Of a DNA stretch of 34,142 nucleotides, positions 27,145 through 34,142 are shown piece after piece; position 1 is the stretch's first letter; every line of letters starts with the position of its first letter. The DNA comes from Hydrogenophilus sp. (GTDB lineage: Bacteria > Pseudomonadota > Gammaproteobacteria > Burkholderiales > Thiobacillaceae), in assembly GCA_020725265.1 (NCBI GenBank), contig DYFK01000028.1, positions 1-34,142 of the forward strand. The letters are read 5' to 3'. A program made the translations under genes and the position numbers. Under the pieces are notes generated by a model, which was not told where the DNA came from, did not search any database, and saw nothing but the letters and a program-made list of their open reading frames with translations.

Positions 27145-27420
27145 TCAGTTCGCCGACACCGCGTCGATCCGGTCGCGCCGGATGACGATGCGGTTGTACT
27201 CGCGCGAGGCCAGTTCCACGACTTGCGGACTCAGCCGGATCACGCGGCCGCCGATGCCCTGGCCACCGACGTGCACCAGAACGCCCTTCTTTTCCTTCAT
27301 GCTGGCTTCCAGCACGGCCTCGAACGGATCGCCGTCATCGGCCCGGATGCCGCTGGATACGACCAGCAACGTGGCCGCCAGCAGCGCGCCGGCGAGCCGG
27401 CTCTTGGTGATGCATCCCAT
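27145..27420 (-). CDS. Small exported protein, possibly with an Sm-like beta fold
   Basis: This 91-residue protein has a signal peptide: MGCITKSR, a hydrophobic run LAGALLAATLLVVSS, and likely cleavage near IRA/DD. The mature part of about 65 residues alternates hydrophobic and polar residues in a pattern like short beta strands (GVLVHVGGQG, GRVIRLSPQVVEL, NRIVIRRDRIDAV). That recalls Sm/SH3-like barrels, but no family was recognised. AAGGAG about nine bases upstream supports ATG 27420; the longer open frame to 27555 is rejected for that reason. It is divergent from the SnoaL-like gene and convergent with lysS. Function unknown. Confidence 0.65.
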   Translation of the reverse strand: MGCITKSRLAGALLAATLLVVSSGIRADDGDPFEAVLEASMKEKKGVLVHVGGQGIGGRVIRLSPQVVELASREYNRIVIRRDRIDAVSAN

Positions 27421-27570
27421 GTCGTTGTCTCCTTGAGGGGGTTGAGCGGAATCCCGCGCCTCGCGACGGCCAACCAGTCGGCCGCGCGCGGCATTCTTCC
27501 ACATCGAGCGGTGGTTGTTGCCCCGGCCATCGTCTCCTACCATGCGCGCACCCACATGAAGGAGCCCAGC

Positions 27571-28182
27571 ATGAAATCGATCCTGTCATTGCTCATCGCC
27601 TGCGCGCTGGTCTTCGCTCCATCCGGCCCGTTACGAAGCGGCGCCGCCCAGGCCGCCGACCTCGATCCCCATGTCGCCGACCGGACCGCGCTGATCGCCG
27701 TGTTCCACGAAATCGAGGCCGGCATCAACGCCCAGGACATCGAGCGCATGATCGCCCAGATGGCCCCGGACGCCACCGTGACCTGGCTCAATGGCGAGGT
27801 TTCGCGAGGACACGACCAGATCCGGGACTATTACCGACGCATGGTCCAGGGACCGGAGCGCATCCTGAACCGCTACACCACCGCCGCCGAAATCGGTGCC
27901 CACGCCCGTTTCTTCGGCGACGTCGCGGTCGCCGACGGCCGCATGCGCGACCGCTTCATCCCGGTCGCGCGCGCGCCCTTCGAACTGGATTCCCGATGGA
28001 CCTCGACCTCGGCCAGGATCGATGGTCAGTGGAAGGTGGTCTCGCTGCACCTGTCCGCCAACGTCTTCACCAACGACCTGATCGAGGAAGCCAAATCCGC
28101 CGCCCTGAAAACCGGCCTCGGCGGCATCCTGCTGGGCGTGCTGCTCGGTCTGCTGCTGGGGCGTAAACGCGCTTTGGTCTGA
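27571..28182 (+). CDS. Exported SnoaL/NTF2-like protein with a C-terminal membrane helix
   Basis: This 203-residue protein has a signal peptide (about 1-31, cleavage near AQAADL). An NTF2/SnoaL-like domain (about 38-165) shows the start ADRTALIAVFHEIEAGINAQDIERMIAQMAPDATVTW and a middle segment GHDQIRDYYRRM. Near the C-terminus are a glycine-containing turn, a hydrophobic helix GGILLGVLLGLLLG and basic RKR. Such domains bind small ligands or act as hydrolases/isomerases; no substrate can be named. AAGGAG at 27558-27563 is well placed for ATG 27571. The C-terminal helix would anchor the protein in the inner membrane. It stands alone, convergent with the lipid operon. Confidence 0.7.
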   Translation: MKSILSLLIACALVFAPSGPLRSGAAQAADLDPHVADRTALIAVFHEIEAGINAQDIERMIAQMAPDATVTWLNGEVSRGHDQIRDYYRRMVQGPERILNRYTTAAEIGAHARFFGDVAVADGRMRDRFIPVARAPFELDSRWTSTSARIDGQWKVVSLHLSANVFTNDLIEEAKSAALKTGLGGILLGVLLGLLLGRKRALV

Positions 28183-28206
28183 AGTGGGCGTAGGGGCGGT
28201 TTCATC

Positions 28207-29181
28207 TCAAGCCGCCCAGCCAAGCCAGACCAGCAGACCGAAGACCGGCGCCGACAGGCAGAGGGAATCCAGGCGGTCGAGCACGCCGCCGTGGCCGGCG
28301 ATCAACCGGCCCCAGTCCTTGACGCCACGATCGCGCTTGATCGACGACAGCAGCAGGCCACCGAACACGCCGAACAGCGAAACGACCAGCGCCAGGGCGG
28401 CCGCCTGCGCGACCGTGAACGGCGTCATCCAGGCCAGACCGGCGCCCAGCGCGGTGGCGCCGGCAACGCCGCCAAGCAGACCTTCCACGGTTTTCGAAGG
28501 CGACACCGCCGGCGCCAGCGCATGGCGGCCGCAAAGCTTGCCCGCCAGATACTGGAAGACGTCACCAAGCTGGGTGACCAGCAGCAGGAACATCAACAGG
28601 TAACCGCCTCGACCGGCATGGCCGGGAATCTCCAGCGTCAGCAGCGCCGGCGCGCAGGACACGCCGAACACGCACAGGATCAGCCCCCACTGCGGCAGCG
28701 CCAGCCGCTCCGGCAGCGCCCGGGGATCGCCAGACAGCAGCAACAGCGCCGGCAGGATCAGGAAGGCGAATGCCGGAATCCAGACCAACGCGCCGAGCCC
28801 CCCGCCCCAATCTCCCACCCCGCCCAGCCCGACCAGCGCGAACTGCACCGGCACGGCGACGTGCAGACAGCTCCACCCCACCACCCGGTCGCCAGCCCGG
28901 TCCGACGGCGCTGGCAGGAACTCGCGCAGGGCCAGATAGGCGGCGACGGCGAACAACAGGACGACACCCGGACGCCCGAACCAGAATGCCAGGCCGACCA
29001 GGGCCGCGATCAGCCACCAGGCGCGGACCCGCGCCAGCACGTTGTCGATGACCGGATGCGGACGCCCCCGGGCCACGCCGATCCGGAGCGCGTATCCGGC
29101 CAGACTGCCGGTCACCAGCACGGCCAGCACGCCAGCGAGCAGGCGGAGCGCGTCCGCGTCGATGGCCGGTGGCCAGTTCAT
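28207..29181 (-). CDS. cdsA-like: Phosphatidate cytidylyltransferase (CdsA family)
   Basis: This 324-residue multi-spanning membrane enzyme makes CDP-diacylglycerol from phosphatidate and CTP. The family signature near the C-terminus is clear: SPSKTVEGLLGG, then SSIKRDRGVKDWG, LIAGHGGVLDRLDSL and a last hydrophobic helix. Six to eight hydrophobic segments precede it. ATG 29181 overlaps the stop of the upstream phosphatase gene as ATGA; the longer open frame on this strand is out of register with that gene and is rejected as a start. Together with the lipid phosphatase and hydrolase/methyltransferase it forms a minus-strand operon. It is likely an accessory copy rather than the housekeeping cdsA, which usually sits with uppS, dxr and rseP. 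Confidence 0.9.
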   Translation of the reverse strand: MNWPPAIDADALRLLAGVLAVLVTGSLAGYALRIGVARGRPHPVIDNVLARVRAWWLIAALVGLAFWFGRPGVVLLFAVAAYLALREFLPAPSDRAGDRVVGWSCLHVAVPVQFALVGLGGVGDWGGGLGALVWIPAFAFLILPALLLLSGDPRALPERLALPQWGLILCVFGVSCAPALLTLEIPGHAGRGGYLLMFLLLVTQLGDVFQYLAGKLCGRHALAPAVSPSKTVEGLLGGVAGATALGAGLAWMTPFTVAQAAALALVVSLFGVFGGLLLSSIKRDRGVKDWGRLIAGHGGVLDRLDSLCLSAPVFGLLVWLGWAA

Positions 29182-30527
29182 GCCTCGGCCTCGGCCACCG
29201 CCAGCGACAGGGCCGCGTCCGCCGGACGCCCGCGCCACCAGGCCGCCAGCGCCGCCACCTGGGCGGCGCCCAGGGTCACGCCCGGTCGCGCCCGACGAAC
29301 CAGCGCGACAGCTTCCGCCGGCGACGCCGCCCGGCCCTCGGCGAGCAACCAGGCGGCCGCCGCCAGGGCGCCGCGACCATAACCGAGCGCGCAGCAGACC
29401 AGCACCGGCCCGGCCTGGGTGGCGCGCGCCGCCCGGATGGCGGTGACGGCGGCCTCGATGCGCGCCGGCGCGGGCGCCACCAGATCGAGCATGGGCACGC
29501 CGTGATACCAGCGTCCGCCGGTCGGGCAAGGCAATTCGGCGCAGACATCGACGATGGCCGCCAGGCCCAGCCGATCGGGATCGGCGCGCGCGGGCAGACG
29601 GCCCAGCAGCAGGCCCGGCGCGATTTCGTCGGCGATCGGCGCGGTCCGCGTCCAGAGGCGGGAATTCAGCCAGGCGGCGGCGAAATACGGTGCCAGCAAC
29701 CAGACCGCGGCGGCGGCCATGCGGCCATCGGCCCGCTTCTGGAACACCGCCGGCCCGAGCCCGAAATACGCGGACGCCACCAACGCCAGCGCGGCCGCCG
29801 GCCATAGCAGCCACCAGGCCGCGCCGCCCAGGGCCAGGGCCGGCCAGGCAAGCAACCCGGCGCCGAGTGCGTAGGCCGTCGCCGGCAGGCCATGACGGGC
29901 CGCGCCCGGACGCGGCGCCGCCACCTGGTCCGGAAACAGCCAGAGACAGAACCAGCCCAGCCACAGGCCGGTGGGCACGTCGAGAAAATGATGCTGCCAG
30001 GTGGTCAGCACGGAAATCCCGATCAGCGTGAACAGGACGTGCACCGGCCCATGCCAGGCGCGCGGCAAGGCGCGGAGGTACACCACCCAGAGCAGCACCA
30101 TCAGCGCGATATGCAGCGACGGCGCCTGATTGAACGGCTGGTCGAAAGTCTCCAGGCTGGCGAACAACCAGCCGAACGCGCCCTCAACCTCGCCACGCTC
30201 GAAACTGAAGCGCAACGGGAACGCCAGAAAGACCGACACGGCCAGCACTTGGGCCGCGAGCAGGCGGCGGGCATGGTTGTCCAGCCGCGCGCGGGTTTCA
30301 TGCAGGAACAGGGAAATGCCGTAGAGCAGATCGATCGACCAGTACGGCACGATGGTCCAGGGCAGGAAGGGAATGTGCCGCTCCCACTCGAACACGACGA
30401 CGCCGACGTCGGCGCGCTGAACGGTCATCCAGGTGGCGAAACCATAGCTGATGAAGAAAAACGGCCCCAGGAACAGCAGCCAGGCCAGTCCCCGGCGCCA
30501 GGGTCTCGGTTCGGGCCGCGCCGTCAT
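29178..30527 (-). CDS. PAP2 lipid phosphatase/dual-specificity phosphatase fusion
   Basis: This 449-residue protein has an N-terminal membrane PAP2-like domain (about 1-230) with PSLHIAL near residue 135 and HHFLDVPTG near 177, the histidine motifs of that superfamily. More hydrophobic helices follow. The C-terminal part (about 300-430) is a dual-specificity/tyrosine-phosphatase-like domain whose P-loop reads CCALGYGRG near residue 380. The CX5R core is intact, but the histidine normally before the cysteine is replaced by cysteine. A lipid phosphate or phosphoinositide-like substrate is plausible. It starts three bases after the upstream gene's stop and overlaps cdsA by ATGA, indicating tight coupling in a lipid operon. 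Confidence 0.87.
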   Translation of the reverse strand: MTARPEPRPWRRGLAWLLFLGPFFFISYGFATWMTVQRADVGVVVFEWERHIPFLPWTIVPYWSIDLLYGISLFLHETRARLDNHARRLLAAQVLAVSVFLAFPLRFSFERGEVEGAFGWLFASLETFDQPFNQAPSLHIALMVLLWVVYLRALPRAWHGPVHVLFTLIGISVLTTWQHHFLDVPTGLWLGWFCLWLFPDQVAAPRPGAARHGLPATAYALGAGLLAWPALALGGAAWWLLWPAAALALVASAYFGLGPAVFQKRADGRMAAAAVWLLAPYFAAAWLNSRLWTRTAPIADEIAPGLLLGRLPARADPDRLGLAAIVDVCAELPCPTGGRWYHGVPMLDLVAPAPARIEAAVTAIRAARATQAGPVLVCCALGYGRGALAAAAWLLAEGRAASPAEAVALVRRARPGVTLGAAQVAALAAWWRGRPADAALSLAVAEAEA

Positions 30528-30530
30528 CGT

Positions 30531-32300
30531 TCAGATCCGGCGCGCCAGCGACACCGTGAAGATGCCCCAATCGTCGATCCACTGTTCGATCTTCTCGAAA
30601 CCCGCATCCGCGACCAGGGTGTCCAGTTCGGCCTGGCTGCGGCGCCGCATCACCCAGGGTCCGCCGTCGCGATGATTGGTCAGCGTGCGCGCGATCATCG
30701 CCAGTTGCGGATGCCAGGGCTGGCCGGTGTAGATCAGGTAACCGCCCGGCGCCAGCGCCGACGCCAGCCCGGCCAGCGATGCCGCCACCGGCGGATTGTC
30801 CGGAAACAACTCGTACAACCCCGAGACGATGGCCAGGTTGGGGCCGTGCTCCGGGTCCGCCAGCGCCGCCAGCCCGGCGCCATCGAACGCGTCGCCGGCC
30901 TCGAAGCGGGCGATGTCGGCCAGGCCGCGCTCGGCGATCAGCACGTTGCCGGCGGCGACGTTGGCCAGGCTGTTATCTCGCAACCGGATCGCGGCGGGGC
31001 GCCCGGGCAGGTCGGCCAGGGCATCGAGCACGTAACGGCCATGACCGGCGGCGATGTCGAGGATGCGCGCCGGCCGGCCGGCATCGGCCAACGCCCGCGC
31101 GGCGGCGACGATGGCCAGTCCGAGATGGCGTTTGCGCGCGCGGATGCCACGCCAGCCGATGGCATCCAGATAGCCCCGGTCGATCAGCCGGCCAACGCCG
31201 AGCGCGCCGCGCGCCTGATCACGGTAGACGTAATCGAGCATGGCGCCGGAATCGAATCCACCCGCCAGACCGAGCCGGATGCCGTCGGACAACCGCCCGA
31301 GCGTGCGCATGGCCAGGCGGGTGAAGGCGAAACCGAGGTTGGCCGGTGACCACGGCGGCAACGGTTTGCGCAGGCGCCGCGCCTCATCGTGGAAAGGGCC
31401 GGCACGGTCGGCCTCGCGCAGGCATTGTTTCGGCATCAGTTGCCCGGGCGGATGGGCGTACAGACGATCGATGAAAGCGCGCATCCTGGTGAACGCCTGT
31501 TCGCGGTCGCGCTCGCCCAGGGTGTCGTGGAAAAACCCCGGCAGCTCATGCCATTCCTTGACCTCGGCGCCCAGATCGCGAAAGAACGCGGCCTGCGGTG
31601 CCCGGCGCACCACCCAGTCGCGTTGCGAAACCAGCACCTGGGTCGGCGTCCGGATCGCCCGGGCGTCGGCCACCACCCGCGCCGATGCCTGATACAGGCC
31701 GAGCAGGACACGGGCGGAAATGTCGCGCGTGATCAGGGGATCGGTCTCGTAGGAACGGATGCGCTCCGGATCGTGGCTCAGGAACTTCGCCTTGACGTAG
31801 GAAGTGACGAAGAAATTGCCGCGCAACCGGTACCAGGCGGCCAGCGCCGGGCGCGCCAGCGGCACGTACAACTTGACCGAGAACGCCGGCGCCGTCAGCA
31901 CCATGCCGCGCACCGCCGGCGCGTAATCGTGCGCCCAGGTCGCCACCAGCACCGCGCCGACGCTCTGGCCAACGACGACGATGTCGGTCATGGCGATGCC
32001 GTATACGGCGCTGATGTGACGGATGAAGCAGTCGACGTCACGCACCGACGCCGGAAATCCCGGACTGTCGCCGCGCGCGCCGGGCGACAGACCATGCCCG
32101 CGCGCGTCCCAGGCGAAGCAGGCGAAATCTTCCAGGCCGAGTTCGTCGACCACGTGCTGGAGCCGGCCGGAATGTTCATGGCCGCGATGGAACAGCACCA
32201 GTGCCCGATCCGCCGCGCCACCGCCGACGCGCGGCCAATAGCGGTAGAACAACGAAGCGCCATCATGGCTGTTGAAGCGTTTTTCGAGCGCGGCGCGCAT
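30531..32300 (-). CDS. Bifunctional alpha/beta hydrolase and SAM-dependent methyltransferase
   Basis: This 589-residue fusion has an N-terminal alpha/beta-hydrolase (about 1-300) with the nucleophile elbow GQSVG near residue 112 and [14 protein letters not shown] before it, like monoacylglycerol/lysophospholipases. The C-terminal class I methyltransferase (about 320-589) has the SAM loop DIAAGHGRY near residue 413. AAGGGAG about nine bases upstream supports ATG 32300; the open frame to 32465 is rejected. It is the first gene of the minus-strand lipid operon, followed after three bases by the PAP2/phosphatase. A role in phospholipid or lysolipid remodelling is inferred from the neighbours. It shares a 179-base promoter region with the chemoreceptor gene. 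Confidence 0.88.
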   Translation of the reverse strand: MRAALEKRFNSHDGASLFYRYWPRVGGGAADRALVLFHRGHEHSGRLQHVVDELGLEDFACFAWDARGHGLSPGARGDSPGFPASVRDVDCFIRHISAVYGIAMTDIVVVGQSVGAVLVATWAHDYAPAVRGMVLTAPAFSVKLYVPLARPALAAWYRLRGNFFVTSYVKAKFLSHDPERIRSYETDPLITRDISARVLLGLYQASARVVADARAIRTPTQVLVSQRDWVVRRAPQAAFFRDLGAEVKEWHELPGFFHDTLGERDREQAFTRMRAFIDRLYAHPPGQLMPKQCLREADRAGPFHDEARRLRKPLPPWSPANLGFAFTRLAMRTLGRLSDGIRLGLAGGFDSGAMLDYVYRDQARGALGVGRLIDRGYLDAIGWRGIRARKRHLGLAIVAAARALADAGRPARILDIAAGHGRYVLDALADLPGRPAAIRLRDNSLANVAAGNVLIAERGLADIARFEAGDAFDGAGLAALADPEHGPNLAIVSGLYELFPDNPPVAASLAGLASALAPGGYLIYTGQPWHPQLAMIARTLTNHRDGGPWVMRRRSQAELDTLVADAGFEKIEQWIDDWGIFTVSLARRI

Positions 32301-32479
32301 GGTGGCTACTCCCTTGCCGGTTTTCGGTCGCCGGCGATTATCGCCAAAGCCGGCCGCTCCATGGGGTTTCTCCGGGCCGTCCATTCGTACCGGAACACCA
32401 ACCGTCTGGGGATATTCCCGATACACAAGTCCTGAATTCGGGACGAAAATGCACTGGTCGACCACCTCGCGACGCCGCC

Positions 32480-34141
32480 ATGAACCCCGCCAAACACCAC
32501 TGGTTCCTTGCCCTGAGCATCCGCTGGAAGCTTCAACTCGGCTTCTTCCTGGTGACCATGATCACCACTATCTACAACCGTGTGCTGGCCTCGCGCGAGC
32601 TGACCAAGATGGAGGACATCGCGCGCGCCAGCGGCGTCAGCGAGAGCGTGCTCGAACAGATGGCGGCCAGCCATACGGCCTACATCTTCAACTCGGTCTG
32701 GGAATCCGGCATCGAGTTCGCGGTGCAATTCCTGGTCATCGGCCTGGTCGCCCAGCGTCTGGTGCGCCCGATCCGGGCCCTGGTGGCGGCCCTGGAAGCG
32801 GTCGCCAACCGGGATCTCGGCCAAGGCGTGACGCGCACCTCCCAGGACGAGATCGGCGCGCTGGAAGTCGGCTTCAACGGTGTCCGCGACACCCTCAACG
32901 AGCTCATGCGCGGCATCGACCAGGGTGTCCGGCGCATGAGCCAATCGGTCCACCAGATCGCGCGGATTTCCCATGAGACCGCCGAAATCGGCCGCAAGGA
33001 GCAAAGCCGCTCGGCCGAGGTCGACACCGCTACGCGCGAGTTGCACGCCACGTCGGAACAGGTGCGCGCGCTCGCCAACGTGCTTGCCGAACGCGCCGAA
33101 ACCACGGAAAGCCAGGCCCGCGACGGCATCGGCAAGGTCGAAACCAGCGTCGCCGAATTGCGCGACACCGCCGATCTGGTCGACCGGACTGCCGGCGAAG
33201 TCCTGGCCCTGCGGCGCGAGGCCGAGACCATCCACCGGATCGCCGACAGCATCAAGGACATCGCCGGCCAGACCAACCTGCTCGCCCTCAACGCCGCCAT
33301 CGAGGCCGCCCGCGCCGGCGAAGCCGGCCGCGGCTTCGCCGTGGTCGCCGACGAAGTACGCAAGCTCGCCGAGCGCACCACCCGCTCGGCCGGCGAGGTG
33401 ACCGGCATCATCCGCCAGCTCGACGACAAGGTTGGCCAGGTTTCCGCGTCGATGGAAGGCGTGGTCGCCCACGTCCGCGACAGCGCGCTCGTCGCCAGCG
33501 AAACCGCGACCGTGATCGCGACCATGTCCGAGACCGCCGGCGAAACCGCGCGCACCGGCCGCGACATCTCGCGCGCCAGCGACGAACAGTTGGCGCGCTT
33601 CAGCGACCTGGCGGCAACCCTGAACAAACTGTTCCAGACACTCGGGGAGAACGCCGCCAAGGTCGACACCACCGCCGCCATCGGCGACAACCTGACCCTG
33701 GTCAGCGAACAGCTCCACCAGTTGATCGCCGGCTTCCGCTTCGAGCCCGCGCAGCCCGCTCCACCGGCGGCCGACGAGAAACGCCGCCACCCGCGCGGCA
33801 TCAGTCCGATGCTGGCGCGCATCGACCAGCCCGAAGACCGCGTCGAAGCGGTGGTGATCGATGCCAGCCAGACCGGCCTGCGCCTGCGCCTGAAGGCACC
33901 ACTGGCGGGAACCGATCTGGATCTCGATCTGCTGCCGCCGGCCGACGACGCCGCGCGCTATCGCGAACAATCGCCCAGCCGCCTGCGCGGACGGGTGAAA
34001 TGGCAGCACCCGGTCGACGGGCAAATCCAGTGCGGCATCGAAATCGTCGCCGACGACGCCGGACGCCAGGCCCTGGAACGGGCCATCGCCTACTTCGGCC
34101 TGCCAGCCGACTACGCCAACCAATCGCCCGAGACGAGCTGA
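32480..34141 (+). CDS. Methyl-accepting chemotaxis protein with C-terminal PilZ domain
   Basis: This 553-residue receptor has an N-terminal hydrophobic helix (about 15-32), a short loop of some 45 residues and a second helix (about 77-93). There is therefore almost no periplasmic sensor. HAMP (about 93-145) and the cytoplasmic signalling coiled coil follow, whose hairpin tip [27 protein letters not shown] is unmistakable. The C-terminal PilZ domain (about 435-545) has the c-di-GMP-binding RRHPR region and DASQTGLRL, matching RxxxR and [DN]xSxxG. Receptors of this design adjust chemotaxis to c-di-GMP levels. No che genes are present in the window. The frame is complete and stops one base before the window end. 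Confidence 0.94.
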   Translation: MNPAKHHWFLALSIRWKLQLGFFLVTMITTIYNRVLASRELTKMEDIARASGVSESVLEQMAASHTAYIFNSVWESGIEFAVQFLVIGLVAQRLVRPIRALVAALEAVANRDLGQGVTRTSQDEIGALEVGFNGVRDTLNELMRGIDQGVRRMSQSVHQIARISHETAEIGRKEQSRSAEVDTATRELHATSEQVRALANVLAERAETTESQARDGIGKVETSVAELRDTADLVDRTAGEVLALRREAETIHRIADSIKDIAGQTNLLALNAAIEAARAGEAGRGFAVVADEVRKLAERTTRSAGEVTGIIRQLDDKVGQVSASMEGVVAHVRDSALVASETATVIATMSETAGETARTGRDISRASDEQLARFSDLAATLNKLFQTLGENAAKVDTTAAIGDNLTLVSEQLHQLIAGFRFEPAQPAPPAADEKRRHPRGISPMLARIDQPEDRVEAVVIDASQTGLRLRLKAPLAGTDLDLDLLPPADDAARYREQSPSRLRGRVKWQHPVDGQIQCGIEIVADDAGRQALERAIAYFGLPADYANQSPETS

Positions 34142-34142
34142 A

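Noticed and set aside
1..34142. CRISPR array or other regularly spaced direct repeats
   Set aside because: No set of repeated 20-40 base units with regular spacers was seen anywhere in the window.

Overview
The window is GC-rich, protein-dense proteobacterial DNA, most likely from a high-GC gammaproteobacterium. That guess rests on the lysS, DUF1015, MCP-PilZ and PAP2/phosphatase gene set; species cannot be fixed from the sequence alone. It covers the right-hand end of an integrated mobile element (about 1-15036) and the chromosome beside it (about 15037-34142). The mobile part has visibly lower and more mixed GC, lowest in the 3.7-7.7 kb defence operon. The chromosomal part is uniformly very GC-rich.

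Mobile part. (i) 1-3754 is the right part of a Tn3-family transposon: a res-like region, a serine resolvase and a full-length DDE transposase. (ii) Immediately after it comes a type II CBASS anti-phage operon. It holds the C-terminal part of a CapV-type patatin phospholipase, a DncV-like CD-NTase, a Cap2 E1-E2 fusion and a Cap3 JAMM isopeptidase. The front of the effector, where the catalytic serine motif should be, is absent because the transposon sits against it. (iii) A LexA-like self-cleaving repressor follows on the minus strand, with a Gram-positive-type SOS box directly downstream of the -10 of its own promoter. (iv) Divergent from it is a transfer block of the PFGI-1/SXT ICE type: MobH relaxase, TraD coupling protein and a DUF4400 membrane protein, overlapping by one or four bases. 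(v) A 27-codon micro-ORF, an excisionase-like HTH protein and a tyrosine integrase end the element. Only 18 bases separate the integrase stop from the stop codon of a chromosomal DUF1015 gene, so the attachment site is probably at that gene's 3' end.

Chromosomal part. DUF1015 (minus) is divergent from a four-gene plus-strand operon joined by ATGA overlaps. The operon encodes a large hybrid histidine kinase, a hemerythrin-histidine kinase, an HD-GYP response regulator and a YihY membrane protein fused to a cyclic-nucleotide-binding domain. It looks like an oxygen/redox-responsive phosphorelay with a c-di-GMP phosphodiesterase output. Then come tRNA-Asn with its own promoter and a terminator behind it, lysS, two small exported proteins transcribed divergently, and a minus-strand lipid operon (alpha/beta hydrolase-methyltransferase, PAP2-dual-specificity phosphatase, CdsA-like cytidylyltransferase). 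A chemoreceptor with a C-terminal PilZ domain closes the window.

No stretch over 300 bases lacks a gene. The longest gaps are 8329-8593 (divergent promoter region with the SOS box), 13503-13628 (integrase-module promoter), 16321-16492, 27421-27570 and 32301-32479. No CRISPR array or rRNA was seen. The most notable observation is the CBASS operon whose effector is truncated while its synthase and ubiquitin-like regulators remain open. The repressor/SOS-box arrangement and the hemerythrin/HD-GYP/YihY operon come next.
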